A stretch of DNA of 17,616 bases from the NCBI GenBank assembly GCA_046160725.1, contig JBJXHB010000547.1, positions 1 through 17,616 on the forward strand. Reading direction: 5' to 3'. Every line of letters begins with the position of its first letter. Positions within the stretch are counted from its first letter, which is position 1. Shown here one piece after another: positions 7,725-15,852 of the stretch. Below the pieces are notes generated by a model. That model saw nothing but the letters and a program-made list of their open reading frames with translations, ran no database searches and had not been told where the DNA came from. Position numbers and translations under genes: made by a program. This stretch comes from JBJXHB01 sp046160725 (GTDB lineage Bacteria; Pseudomonadota; Gammaproteobacteria; Burkholderiales; Burkholderiaceae_C).

Positions 7725-7753
7725 ACTCTGGTGCAAGCCCCGAGCCCTGTCAA
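7725..7753 (-). promoter_or_regulatory. Possible sigma-70 promoter of the cobW-like gene
   Basis: On the minus strand TTGACA at 7748-7753 is a perfect -35 consensus, and 17 bases later CAGAGT at 7725-7730 is a weak -10 (three of six matches). It would give a leader of roughly 95 bases. No AT-rich Zur-type palindrome was recognised in the 174-base divergent gap. Confidence 0.35.
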
Positions 7754-7797
7754 GTGAATGGGATATTCTGCGCGCCTCGCAACAGCCGGCACCCCTT

Positions 7798-8679
7798 GTG
7801 TCAGAACCACCCCATAGCCGCCCGCATCGGGCCGGCCGCCATGCCGTCGACGCGCAGCGCAGCGTATTCAACCGGTTGGTGGAGTTTCTCTCGCCCGGCC
7901 CGGATTCCAGGGCCGAATTGATCGAGACCCTGGCCGATGCCGAACACCGAGAACTGATCGCGCCCGAGTCCCGCATCATGCTGGAGGGCGTGATCCGGAT
8001 GGCCGACATGACCGCCGGCGATGTCATGGTCGCTGCGCCACGCATGGACCTGCTGGACATCGGGGCGGCCTACGAGGACCAGCTGGAGGTGGTGATTGCC
8101 ACCAGCCACTCGCGGTTCCCGGTCTACGAGGGGCAGCGGGAGAACATCATCGGCATCCTGATGGCCAAGGACCTGCTGAAACTGCAGCGGGCGCCGGAGC
8201 TGAACCTGCGCACCTTGCTGCGCCCGGCCGTCTTCGTGCCCGAGAGCAAGAACCTGAATGAGCTGCTGCGCGACTTCCGGTCCAACCGCAACCACCTGGC
8301 GATCGTGATCGACGAGTTCGGCAACACCGCCGGGCTGATCACCATCGAGGACGTACTCGAGGAGATCGTCGGCGAGATCGAGGACGAGTTCGATGACGAC
8401 GAGGTCGACCACGGCATCTACACCCTGGCCGACGGCAGCTACCGGATTGCGGGCGACACGGGGATCGAGGTGGTCAATCGGTCATTCGGCGTGCAGCTGC
8501 CGATCGACGACTTCGACACCATCGGCGGCCTGGTCGCCCACGAGCATGGCCGTGTGCCACGGCGGGGCGAGCAGGTGACGCTGGGTGGCCTGGTGTTCAC
8601 GGTGATGCTGACGCGAGGCGGTGCCGTGCGGTGGTTCAAGACCGCGCGTGCGGCCGCCGCCGGCGCAGCATCCGGCTGA
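7798..8679 (+). CDS. corC: HlyC/CorC-family CBS-pair protein (magnesium/cobalt efflux CorC)
   Basis: CorC-type proteins carry two CBS domains and a small C-terminal CorC_HlyC domain and are linked to magnesium and cobalt efflux; the soluble form works with a membrane partner. The 293-residue protein begins SEPPHSRP after the initiator, a typical betaproteobacterial start. It then has LIETLADAEHRELIAPESR, the family block RMADMTAGDVMVAAPRMDLL (CBS1), HSRFPVYEGQRENIIGILMAKDLL, the CBS2 block HLAIVIDEFGNTAGLITIED, and an acidic EIVGEIEDEFDDDE stretch before the C-terminal domain (about 205-285). There is no transmembrane segment. The GTG at 7798-7800 is chosen from this N-terminus; the frame opens further upstream to 7705 but that part shows no family similarity. 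corC usually precedes lnt, as here; ybeY, often upstream elsewhere, is absent. Confidence 0.92.
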   Translation: MSEPPHSRPHRAGRHAVDAQRSVFNRLVEFLSPGPDSRAELIETLADAEHRELIAPESRIMLEGVIRMADMTAGDVMVAAPRMDLLDIGAAYEDQLEVVIATSHSRFPVYEGQRENIIGILMAKDLLKLQRAPELNLRTLLRPAVFVPESKNLNELLRDFRSNRNHLAIVIDEFGNTAGLITIEDVLEEIVGEIEDEFDDDEVDHGIYTLADGSYRIAGDTGIEVVNRSFGVQLPIDDFDTIGGLVAHEHGRVPRRGEQVTLGGLVFTVMLTRGGAVRWFKTARAAAAGAASG

Positions 8680-8687
8680 AGCCGCGG

Positions 8688-10223
8688 GTGGGCCGTCACG
8701 ACCTGAGCAAGCCGCTGGGGCCGGCCGCCTGGGTTTGGTGCCTCCTGGGCGGTTTGGCCCAGGCTGGCGCCCTAGCACCCGAGCCTCGCTGGTGGTTGCA
8801 ACTGGCCGGCGCAGCGCTGCTGTGCTGGCAGTTGCAGGGCCGCAGCGTACGCGGCGCGTTCGCACTGGGTTGGGCCTTCAGCTTGGCCTGGCTATGCGGC
8901 GCGGTCTGGTGGTTGTTCATCAGTCTGCATCGGTATGGCCAGCTGGATCCGGTCCTGGCAGCGACTGCGGTGGCGGCGCTGGCTGCAGCCCTGGCGGTCT
9001 ATCTGGGTGGCGCCATGGCATTGCGCGCCTGGATGGGCGGCCGACAGGGACCGCTGGCCCAGGGTCTGAGCTTCGCCGGCGCCTGGCTGCTGGCCGAGCT
9101 GGCCCGCGCGGCGTGGTTCACGGGCTTTCCATGGGGGGCCAGCGGCTATGCGCATGTGGACGGCCCTCTGGGTGCCGCCGCACCGTGGATCGGGGTCTAC
9201 GGTATGGGTGCCGTGGCGGCCCTGGTCGGCGGCTGGGTGGCCGGCGCCTTTGTGCCCCAGGTTGCAACGACAACCGCTCAGCGCATGATCGTCGCGGGGC
9301 TGGCCGTGGCAGCGCTGGCGCTGGCGCCATTGGCCTATCGGGACTTCACGCGGCCTACAGGCGACTTGACCGTCGAGCTGGTGCAGACCCATGTCGCCCA
9401 GGACGAGAAGTTCGCCGCCGAACGCATGCCCCAGGCCCTGGCCTGGCTGGGGCAGACCTTGCGCGCATCCGATGCGCCCCTGGTGATCGCGCCGGAGACC
9501 GCGATTCCACTGCTGCCGCAGCAACTGGAGGATTTGCTGCCTGGCTACTGGAAGTCCTTCATCTCCGGCACGTCCGGGCCCGGTCGAACGGTGATGGTCG
9601 GCGCGCCGCTGGGTGACTTTCAGCGCGGCTACACCAACAGCGTCCTGGGCATCAGCCTTGGCGCCGTGGGCTACCGATACGACAAGTGGCACTTGGTGCC
9701 ATTCGGCGAATTCATCCCGCCCGGATTCCGCTGGTTCACCGAGGCACTTGGCATCCCGCTGGGCGACTTCGCCCGGGGTGCGGCCACGCAGCCGTCGTTC
9801 GAAGTGGGCGGTCAACGGGTCGCGCCGACCATCTGCTACGAGGACCTCTTTGGCGAAGATCTGGCGACGCGCTTCTCAGATGCGCGCAACGCGCCGACCT
9901 TGCTGGCCAACGTCAGCAACATAGGCTGGTTCGGCGATACGGTGGCCATCGACCAGCACCTTCACATATCTCGCCTGCGCGCCATGGAGTTTCAGCGCGC
10001 CATGGTGCGCGCCACCAATACCGGCGCGACGGCTGCAATCGACCATCGCGGGCAGGTCCTGGCCCGGCTGCCCGCCCATACCCGGGGGACGTTGCGCCAG
10101 CGGGTTGAGGGCCGCAGCGGCATCACGCCATATGCCACCTGGTCGGCACAAGGCGGCCTGTGGCCGCTATGGGGTGCCGCGCTGGCCTTGTTGCTCGTTG
10201 CAGCGGTCCGTCGCAGCCGTTGA
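8688..10223 (+). CDS. lnt: Apolipoprotein N-acyltransferase
   Basis: Lnt transfers an acyl chain from phospholipid to the N-terminal cysteine of lipoproteins in the inner membrane, the last maturation step. The 511-residue protein, close to the 512 of E. coli, has several hydrophobic segments within the first 220 residues and then a nitrilase-fold domain. The Glu-Lys-Cys triad is visible: Glu270 in APETAIP, Lys333 in YDKWHLVPFGEFIP and Cys383 in TICYEDLF, matching E. coli 267, 335 and 387. The GTG at 8688, nine bases after the corC stop, gives this normal spacing. An earlier in-frame GTG at 8631 would overlap corC and add 19 basic residues; it cannot be excluded, as neither start has a clear ribosome binding site. 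Confidence 0.92.
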   Translation: MGRHDLSKPLGPAAWVWCLLGGLAQAGALAPEPRWWLQLAGAALLCWQLQGRSVRGAFALGWAFSLAWLCGAVWWLFISLHRYGQLDPVLAATAVAALAAALAVYLGGAMALRAWMGGRQGPLAQGLSFAGAWLLAELARAAWFTGFPWGASGYAHVDGPLGAAAPWIGVYGMGAVAALVGGWVAGAFVPQVATTTAQRMIVAGLAVAALALAPLAYRDFTRPTGDLTVELVQTHVAQDEKFAAERMPQALAWLGQTLRASDAPLVIAPETAIPLLPQQLEDLLPGYWKSFISGTSGPGRTVMVGAPLGDFQRGYTNSVLGISLGAVGYRYDKWHLVPFGEFIPPGFRWFTEALGIPLGDFARGAATQPSFEVGGQRVAPTICYEDLFGEDLATRFSDARNAPTLLANVSNIGWFGDTVAIDQHLHISRLRAMEFQRAMVRATNTGATAAIDHRGQVLARLPAHTRGTLRQRVEGRSGITPYATWSAQGGLWPLWGAALALLLVAAVRRSR

Positions 10224-10252
10224 ACCCCGGCGGGTCGCCATGGTGCGCCGCC

Positions 10253-10258
10253 TAGAAT
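10253..10258 (+). promoter_or_regulatory. Possible -10 element of a glyQS promoter
   Basis: TAGAAT (five of six matches to the -10 consensus) lies in the 107-base gap between lnt and glyQ. No good -35 hexamer is found 16-18 bases upstream, so this is a weak call. It would allow glyQS to be transcribed independently of corC-lnt. Confidence 0.3.
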
Positions 10259-10282
10259 CGTCCCGCTTCTCTTTCTCTCTCA

Positions 10283-10324
10283 ATGCCTAGCAAGACCGTG
10301 CGGTGGTTGTGTCTGGCAGGGTAG
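10283..10324 (+). CDS. Possible 13-residue leader peptide before glyQ
   Basis: ATG at 10283 opens MPSKTVRWLCLAG with a TAG stop at 10322-10324, six bases before the glyQ ATG. The last sense codon is glycine (GGG). The position just ahead of glycyl-tRNA synthetase, and the glycine before the stop, would suit a translational leader. However, no Shine-Dalgarno site precedes it (the upstream bases are a pyrimidine run), and no terminator-antiterminator pair is seen. Chance is a likely explanation. Confidence 0.15.
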   Translation: MPSKTVRWLCLAG

Positions 10325-10330
10325 GCCGTC

Positions 10331-11260
10331 ATGCTGACCTTTCAACAGTTGATCCTTCGCCTCCAGGCCTATTGGGATGGCCAGGGCTGCGCCTTGCTCC
10401 AGCCCTACGACATGGAAGTCGGTGCGGGTACCAGCCACACCGCGACCTTTCTGCGCGCCCTGGGCCCTGAGCCCTGGAAGGCCGCCTATGTCCAGCCCAG
10501 CCGCCGGCCGAAGGACGGCCGCTACGGCCACAACCCGAACCGACTGCAGCACTATTACCAGTACCAGGTGGTGCTCAAGCCTGCGCCGGCCAACATCCTC
10601 GATCTGTATCTGGGGTCGCTGGAGGCGGTCGGCCTGGACCTGAAGACCAATGACATCCGGTTCGTGGAGGATGACTGGGAGAACCCCACGCTGGGCGCCT
10701 GGGGTCTGGGCTGGGAGGTCTGGCTCAACGGCATGGAGGTCACTCAGTTCACCTATTTCCAGCAGGTGGGCGGCATCGACTGCCGGCCGATCACCGGCGA
10801 GATCACCTATGGACTGGAGCGCCTGGCGATGTACTTGCAGGGCGTGGACAACATCTTCGATCTGACGTTCGCACCGGGACTCAGCTATGGCGCGGTCTAT
10901 CACCAGAACGAGGTTGAGCAGAGCGCCTACAACTTCGAGCACAGCGATGTTGCATTCCTGCTGGAGGCTTTCTCTGCCCATGAGCGCCAGGCACAGCACC
11001 TGATGGTGGAGGCGTTGGCATTGCCGGCGTACGAGCAGGTGCTGAAGGCGGCGCACACCTTCAACCTGCTGGACGCGCGCGGCGCCATCAGCGTGACCGA
11101 ACGAGCCGCCTACATTGGGCGCATCCGGGCGCTGGCCCGGTCGGTCGCCCAGAGCTACCTGGACAGTCGGGCCAGGCTGGGTTTTCCAATGGCACCGCGG
11201 CCCTGGGCCGAGGCCGTCCTCGCCCAACGCGCGGAACGCGATACGCGCAAGGCAGCATGA
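10331..11260 (+). CDS. glyQ: Glycine--tRNA ligase alpha subunit
   Basis: GlyQ is the catalytic class II subunit of the bacterial alpha2-beta2 glycyl-tRNA synthetase, making glycyl-AMP. The 309-residue protein matches the family over its whole length: LTFQQLILRLQAYWDGQGC, QPYDMEVGAGTSHTATFLRALGPEPW, YVQPSRRPKDGRYG, RFVEDDWENPTLGAWGLGWEVW, FTYFQQVGGIDC and GEITYGLERLAMYLQGVD. At residue 67 it has His where E. coli has Glu in the block RYGENPNR. The start is at the family position, with AGGG at 10318-10321 nine bases upstream. It overlaps glyS by four bases (ATGA), indicating translational coupling of the two subunits. Confidence 0.97.
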   Translation: MLTFQQLILRLQAYWDGQGCALLQPYDMEVGAGTSHTATFLRALGPEPWKAAYVQPSRRPKDGRYGHNPNRLQHYYQYQVVLKPAPANILDLYLGSLEAVGLDLKTNDIRFVEDDWENPTLGAWGLGWEVWLNGMEVTQFTYFQQVGGIDCRPITGEITYGLERLAMYLQGVDNIFDLTFAPGLSYGAVYHQNEVEQSAYNFEHSDVAFLLEAFSAHERQAQHLMVEALALPAYEQVLKAAHTFNLLDARGAISVTERAAYIGRIRALARSVAQSYLDSRARLGFPMAPRPWAEAVLAQRAERDTRKAA

Positions 11261-13374
11261 TGCAGACCACGGCCGCCCCACTTCTGGTCGAGCTGTTTGT
11301 CGAGGAGCTGCCGCCCAAGGCGCTGCTGGCGCTCAGTAACGCTTTCGCCGACGGAATAGCGACGTCGTTGGTCGATCAGGGCCTGGCATCAGCGGATGCG
11401 GTGCGCACGCCTTTTGCGACGCCGCGGCGCCTGGCTGTCCACCTGAGCTGGGTGTTGCCACAGGCGGCGGATCGGACGGTGCAGCACAAATTGATGCCGG
11501 TGTCTGTCGGGCTTGACGCGGCCGGGCTACCGACCCCCGCGCTGGTGAAGAAGCTGGCGGCGGTGGGCGCCGATGCCGCCGCCATGCCGACGTTGCGCAG
11601 GGTCGGCGAGGGCAAGGCCGAGACGCTTTTCTGGGACAGCCGCGTTAGCGGGACCACACTGGCGGACGGTCTCGGGCGGGCGCTCGACCAGGCCCTGAGC
11701 CAGCTGCCCATTCCCAAGGTCATGACCTATCAGCCAACCGACGGCTGGACCAGCGTGCAGTTCGTTCGCCCGGCGCATGGGCTGGTGGCCCTGCATGGCG
11801 CCGAGGTGGTGCCCGTTCAGGCTTTGGGCCTGCGTGCAGGCAGGCTTACACATGGCCATCGGTTCGAGGCTTTGCGCTCGCCGATCGAACTGCGCGATGC
11901 CGACAGCTATGCCGGGCAGCTGCGCGATGAGGGCGCGGTGACGGCTTCGTTCACGCAGCGGCGAGCCGAGATCGAGCGCCAATTGACGGCGGCTGCGGCC
12001 CTGGCGGGGCTGGCGGTGCTGCGTGACGACGCGCTGCTCGACGAGGTGACGGCCCTGGTCGAGCGCCCTCATGTGCTGTGCTGTCAGTTCGACGCCGACT
12101 TCCTTGGCGTGCCGCAGGAATGCCTGATTCTGACGATGAAGGCCAATCAGAAGTACTTCCCGCTTCTGGATGCGGATGGTCGGCTGGCGAACCGGTTTCT
12201 GGTGGTCTCGAACATCCAGCCTCCGGACACATCGGCGGTGATCACCGGAAACGAGCGGGTGGTGCGGCCGCGCCTCGCAGATGCCCGGTTCTTCTTCGAT
12301 CAGGACCGCAAGCGCACGCTGGCCGCCCGCGTGGAGAGCCTGGGTCGGGTTGTTTATCACAACCGCCTTGGAAGCCAAGGCGAACGGGTCGAGCGGGTGC
12401 GGATCATCGCGCGCCAGGTGGCCGCACTGTTGGGCGGGCCGGCATTGGCGGCACTCGCGGATCGCGCTGCGATGCTCGCCAAGGCAGACCTCTTGACGGA
12501 CATGGTGGGCGAGTTCCCCGAGCTGCAGGGCGTCATGGGTGGCTATTACGCCCGTCATGACGGTGAGCCCGAGGCCGTGGCGCTGGCCATCGAGGACCAT
12601 TACCGACCACGCTATGCCGGCGACCAATTGGCCCGCGGCGAGGTCGGTGTTGCCGTCGCGCTGGCCGACAAGCTGGAGACCCTGGCCGGGCTCTTCGGCA
12701 TTGGCCAGGTACCTACCGGTGACAAGGACCCGTTTGCGTTGCGCCGCCATGCCTTGGGTGTGATCCGCATGCTGGTCGAACGCGACCTGCCCTTGGCCGT
12801 GCCGGCGCTGGTGGAGGTGGCCTTTGCCGCCTTCGCCGCTGGGCAGCTCGACACGGCCGCACGAGAGCCGCTGCAAACCTTTCTCTACGACCGCCTTGTC
12901 GGGACCCTGCGCGACCAGGGCTACTCCGCGCAGGAGGTGGATGCCGTGATCGCCCTGCGTCCGGCGCGTTGGGCCGACATTCCTCGCCGCATGGAGGCGG
13001 TACGGGCGTTTGCGCGATTGCCGGAAGCGGCGGCACTGGCTGCCGCAAACAAGCGCATCGCCAACATCCTGCGCAAGAGTGACACCGCGGACGGCGCCTC
13101 GGTATCCGTCCCGCTGCTTTGCGAGCCCGCCGAGCGCCACTTGCATGATGCGTTGCACGGTGTCCAGGCGATGGCCGATGCCTTGTTCAGCAATGGCGAG
13201 TACACGGCGAGCCTACGTGAGCTGGCGGTCTTGAAGGGTCCGGTTGACGCCTTCTTCGACACGGTGATGGTCAACGCCGACGATGCCGCGCTGCGGACCA
13301 ATCGGCACGCCTTGCTGCGGTCGCTCCATGCCGTGATGAACCGGGTAGCCGACCTCTCGCGGTTGGCGCAGTAG
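11257..13374 (+). CDS. glyS: Glycine--tRNA ligase beta subunit
   Basis: GlyS is the tRNA-binding subunit of the tetrameric glycyl-tRNA synthetase. The 705-residue protein has the N-terminal block PLLVELFVEELPPKALLAL, RTPFATPRRLAVHL, then VMTYQPTDGWTSVQFVRP, the central KANQKYFPLLD and FLVVSNI motifs, the HD-like region DLLTDMVGEFPELQGVMGGYYA, and GDKDPFALRRHALGVIRML before a C-terminal anticodon-binding domain. Its length is slightly above the 689 of E. coli. The ATG at 11257 overlaps the glyQ stop; a second ATG follows at 11260 and either may be used. It is followed after 17 bases by gmhB. Confidence 0.97.
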   Translation: MMQTTAAPLLVELFVEELPPKALLALSNAFADGIATSLVDQGLASADAVRTPFATPRRLAVHLSWVLPQAADRTVQHKLMPVSVGLDAAGLPTPALVKKLAAVGADAAAMPTLRRVGEGKAETLFWDSRVSGTTLADGLGRALDQALSQLPIPKVMTYQPTDGWTSVQFVRPAHGLVALHGAEVVPVQALGLRAGRLTHGHRFEALRSPIELRDADSYAGQLRDEGAVTASFTQRRAEIERQLTAAAALAGLAVLRDDALLDEVTALVERPHVLCCQFDADFLGVPQECLILTMKANQKYFPLLDADGRLANRFLVVSNIQPPDTSAVITGNERVVRPRLADARFFFDQDRKRTLAARVESLGRVVYHNRLGSQGERVERVRIIARQVAALLGGPALAALADRAAMLAKADLLTDMVGEFPELQGVMGGYYARHDGEPEAVALAIEDHYRPRYAGDQLARGEVGVAVALADKLETLAGLFGIGQVPTGDKDPFALRRHALGVIRMLVERDLPLAVPALVEVAFAAFAAGQLDTAAREPLQTFLYDRLVGTLRDQGYSAQEVDAVIALRPARWADIPRRMEAVRAFARLPEAAALAAANKRIANILRKSDTADGASVSVPLLCEPAERHLHDALHGVQAMADALFSNGEYTASLRELAVLKGPVDAFFDTVMVNADDAALRTNRHALLRSLHAVMNRVADLSRLAQ

Positions 13375-13391
13375 GACAGGCACCACCGTCC

Positions 13392-13994
13392 ATGCAGCCC
13401 ATCCTGAAGCTGGTGATCCTCGGTCGGGACGGCATCCTGAACCGATACCGTGACGACCATGTCAAGTCCCCGCAGGAGTGGGAGCCTTTGCCTGGGGCAC
13501 TGGAGGCCGTCGCGCGGCTGAACCACGCGGGCTGGCATGCCGTGGTGGCGACGAATCAATCCGGGATTGGGCGCGGCATGATCGACATGGCCGCTGTCAA
13601 TGCGGTCCATGGGCAGATGATGAAGCGGCTCTGGGCGGTTGGCGGACGCATCGATGCCGTGTTCTTCTGCCCGCACGCACCGGAGGAACACTGCCTTTGC
13701 CGGAAGCCGTTGCCCGGATTGATGCGGGAGATTGCGGCACGCTATGGCGTCAGCCTGAGTCAGGTGCCGATGGTGGCGGATACCGTCCGGGACCTGACGG
13801 CGGCTCGCAGCGCCGGTTGCGAGCCCCATTTCATCCGCACGGGCAGAGCGTCCAACCTGTCTGATCAGGATGCGCAGGCCTTGGCATCCGAGGTTCCGGG
13901 CAGCACGGTGCATGCCGATCTGGCCGCGTTTGCCGACCACATGTTGTTGCGTGACCATGTCATGCCGTCCGGGCCTGGCGATCTGGGCCGCTGA
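13392..13994 (+). CDS. gmhB: D-glycero-beta-D-manno-heptose 1,7-bisphosphate 7-phosphatase (altered motif I)
   Basis: GmhB removes the C7 phosphate of heptose 1,7-bisphosphate in LPS core heptose synthesis. The 200-residue HAD-family protein has motif II TNQSG (54-58), the zinc-binding set Cys93, His95, Cys101 and Cys103 in CPHAPEEHCLCRKPLPG, and the motif III/IV Asp130 in MVADTVRDL. Motif I is GRDG at 11-14: E. coli has DRDG with Asp11 as nucleophile, so the nucleophile is Gly (codon GGT) here, while Asp13, the acid-base residue, remains. The N-terminal region and the EWEPLPGALEAVARLNHAGW block otherwise match betaproteobacterial GmhB. It may be inactive, use another residue, or reflect a lineage variant or a base error. 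It sits between glyS and plsC, its usual place. Confidence 0.87.
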   Translation: MQPILKLVILGRDGILNRYRDDHVKSPQEWEPLPGALEAVARLNHAGWHAVVATNQSGIGRGMIDMAAVNAVHGQMMKRLWAVGGRIDAVFFCPHAPEEHCLCRKPLPGLMREIAARYGVSLSQVPMVADTVRDLTAARSAGCEPHFIRTGRASNLSDQDAQALASEVPGSTVHADLAAFADHMLLRDHVMPSGPGDLGR

Positions 13995-14045
13995 AGTAGC
14001 GCTGGTGCCACTCTTGTCTACGCCAACAGGGATGGGAACCTGGCC

Positions 14046-14801
14046 GTGCTGAGCGCCATCCGATCTCTGTTGTTCGTGCTATGGCTGGCCGTGACGGTCA
14101 TACCCTGGGCTCTGGCGGTGCTGGTTGTCTCCATCATCATGCGCGGTACGCCCCTTTACTGGATGTGCGCCGGTTGGTTGCGGGTCGCCATCGTCGGCGC
14201 CCGTGTCATCTGTGGTGTGCGCCATCGTATCCAGGGCATGGAGCACCTGCCGACGGCAGGCGACGCGAAGGCGGCGGTCTTGCTGGCACCCAAGCACCAG
14301 TCCACATGGGAGACCTTTGCGTTTCCAACGTTGATGTCGCATCCGCTTTGCTATGTCTTCAAGCGGGAGTTGCTCTACATACCGTTCTTTGGCTGGGCCA
14401 TGGGGCGGCTCGACATGATTCATATCGACCGCAGCCGACGGGCGGAAGCTTGGCAGAAGGTTGCCGAACAGGGACACCGGCTAATGAAGCAAGGCCACTG
14501 GGTGATCATGTTTCCCGAGGGGACCCGAACGGTCAGGGGCAGCCAAGGTGTCTACAAGAGCGGCGCATCCAGACTGGCCGTGGCCACCGGCACTCCCATC
14601 GTGCCAATAGCCGTGACGTCAGCTCGATGCTGGCCTCGCAAGAGTTTTCGCTTGCGTCCTGGCGTCATCGACATCTCGATCGGCCGACCGATTCCGTCAC
14701 TTGGCCGGAATCCGGACGAACTGATGCGGGAGGTCGAGACCTGGGTCGAGGCTGAGATGCGGCGCCTCGACCCAGATGCTTACCGGTCGGCCCAGGCCTG
14801 A
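14046..14801 (+). CDS. plsC: 1-acyl-sn-glycerol-3-phosphate acyltransferase (PlsC family)
   Basis: PlsC adds the second acyl chain to lysophosphatidic acid, giving phosphatidic acid at the inner membrane. The 251-residue protein has a hydrophobic N-terminus (about 5-32) and then the acyltransferase motifs. Motif I is HQSTWE (84-89), an HX4E form of the usual HX4D, which I recall as common in betaproteobacterial homologues. FKRELLYIPFFGWAM is motif II, FPEGTR (156-161) is motif III, and IVPIAV (185-190) is motif IV. The start is GTG, with GGGA at 14034-14037 eight bases upstream; the next in-frame Met is at residue 32, beyond the membrane anchor. Other LPLAT acyltransferases share these motifs, so substrate is inferred. 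It starts 51 bases after gmhB and ends five bases before the metalloprotease gene. Confidence 0.88.
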   Translation: MLSAIRSLLFVLWLAVTVIPWALAVLVVSIIMRGTPLYWMCAGWLRVAIVGARVICGVRHRIQGMEHLPTAGDAKAAVLLAPKHQSTWETFAFPTLMSHPLCYVFKRELLYIPFFGWAMGRLDMIHIDRSRRAEAWQKVAEQGHRLMKQGHWVIMFPEGTRTVRGSQGVYKSGASRLAVATGTPIVPIAVTSARCWPRKSFRLRPGVIDISIGRPIPSLGRNPDELMREVETWVEAEMRRLDPDAYRSAQA

Positions 14802-14806
14802 GTCAC

Positions 14807-15736
14807 ATGTCCGACGCCACAGCCAATTCCACCGGCGGCCCACTTCAGCTGTCACTATTTGACGGACCGGCCGGGCCGGACGCTGAAGCGTTGCCCATGG
14901 CAAGCCCGTCCTGGGGTCGAACCGATGGATCGTTGCCAAAGCGTGCCCAGCCGGCGGCGCCGGTTTCACCAGAAGTTCGCCGTTTCGTTCACCCGTCCGG
15001 CCAGCGCGAAGTGCGGCTGCTGGATTGCATCGTTGTCTACAGAATGAGGCGGTCACGCCGACGGTCCATCGGTTTTGTCGTCGGCATGGAAGGGCTGACC
15101 GTTAGCGCGCCGCGATGGGTGACGCTTTCACAGGTGGACGATGCACTGCGCAACAAGGCTGCCTGGATACTCAGCAAGCTTCATGAGCAGACGGATCGCG
15201 CCCGCCGTGTACAGGCACATACCATTGGCTGGCGCGACGGATCGGAACTGCCCTTCCTTGGGGAGTCCTTGGTGCTGGTGGTGGACCCTCGATTCGATGG
15301 GGTCGAACTTCGTGCGCACACCGGTGCTTTGCCTGGCATTGCCCATCGGCAACTGCATGTGGGTGTGCCCGCAGGGGCCAGTTCTTTACAGGTGCGCGAG
15401 GCTGTACAGGGTTGGATGCAGCGCGAAGCACTTCGCCACTTTCAGCTTCGATGCGAGGTGTTCGCGGCACGCCTAGGCGTGCAGATGAGACGATTGCGCC
15501 TGAGCTCTGCTTCGACTCGGTGGGGGAGCGCCAGTGTGGATGGGACGATCCGACTCAACTGGCGCTTGATCCACTTCGCGCCAGCGGTGATCGACTACGT
15601 CGTCGCACATGAGTTGGCCCATCTTCGTGAAATGAATCACGGGGCGGCGTTCTGGGAGATCGTCAGGACCGCGGTCCCGGATTTCGTCAAGGCCCGAGAC
15701 GCTTTGCATCGCGAGGTGCTTCCGCAACTTGAATGA
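14807..15736 (+). CDS. YgjP-like (DUF45) zinc metalloprotease
   Basis: This family of small predicted cytoplasmic metalloproteases is conserved in bacteria but poorly characterised; the fold resembles the catalytic core of SprT/WLM-type peptidases. The 309-residue protein has a variable N-terminal 65 residues, the core opening YRMRRSRRRSIGFVV (78-92), LSSASTRWGSAS (232-243), RLNWRLIHFAPAVIDYVVAH, and the zinc site HELAHLREMNH, with His268, Glu269, His272 and His278. The first 60 residues are longer than in E. coli YgjP and include a proline-rich stretch. No signal peptide is seen. It begins five bases after plsC ends and is the last gene before a strong terminator, so it is probably the tail of the corC-lnt-glyQS-gmhB-plsC run. 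The substrate is unknown. Confidence 0.88.
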   Translation: MSDATANSTGGPLQLSLFDGPAGPDAEALPMASPSWGRTDGSLPKRAQPAAPVSPEVRRFVHPSGQREVRLLDCIVVYRMRRSRRRSIGFVVGMEGLTVSAPRWVTLSQVDDALRNKAAWILSKLHEQTDRARRVQAHTIGWRDGSELPFLGESLVLVVDPRFDGVELRAHTGALPGIAHRQLHVGVPAGASSLQVREAVQGWMQREALRHFQLRCEVFAARLGVQMRRLRLSSASTRWGSASVDGTIRLNWRLIHFAPAVIDYVVAHELAHLREMNHGAAFWEIVRTAVPDFVKARDALHREVLPQLE

Positions 15737-15742
15737 TGAATG

Positions 15743-15757
15743 CCCCCCTTCAGGGGG
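15743..15757 (+). repeat. GC-rich hairpin just after the metalloprotease gene
   Basis: CCCCC-TTCA-GGGGG (stem 15744-15748 with 15753-15757) lies seven bases beyond the metalloprotease stop codon. It has no T-run after it, so it is more likely a 3'-end stabilising hairpin than a terminator. Confidence 0.4.
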
Positions 15758-15852
15758 ATGGGCAGGCGTGAACGCTGCAAGCAAACTCGCACCCAGTGCT
15801 GTCATCGCGACGCACAGGGAGTTCGACAAAAAGCGGCGTCGATTGGCGCGAG

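Noticed and set aside
7756..7768. GAAT-N5-ATTC inverted repeat near the cobW -35, considered as a Zur or other operator
   Set aside because: The arms are only four bases and the sequence does not resemble a Zur palindrome; likely chance.
7705..7797. N-terminal extension of corC from an upstream ATG
   Set aside because: The family N-terminus SEPPHSRP begins right after the GTG at 7798; the extension overlaps the probable cobW promoter and has no similarity.
8621..9616. Alternative plus-strand frame inside lnt
   Set aside because: The lnt frame carries the Glu-Lys-Cys triad and membrane segments; this frame is Gly/Arg-rich without motifs.
11527..13158. Long minus-strand open frame (543 codons) opposite glyS
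   Set aside because: glyS on the plus strand matches its family throughout; the antisense translation has no recognisable domain.
14046..14801. HX4E in place of HX4D in PlsC, considered as a loss of function
   Set aside because: HQSTWE forms are, as I recall, usual in betaproteobacterial PlsC, and the other motifs are intact.
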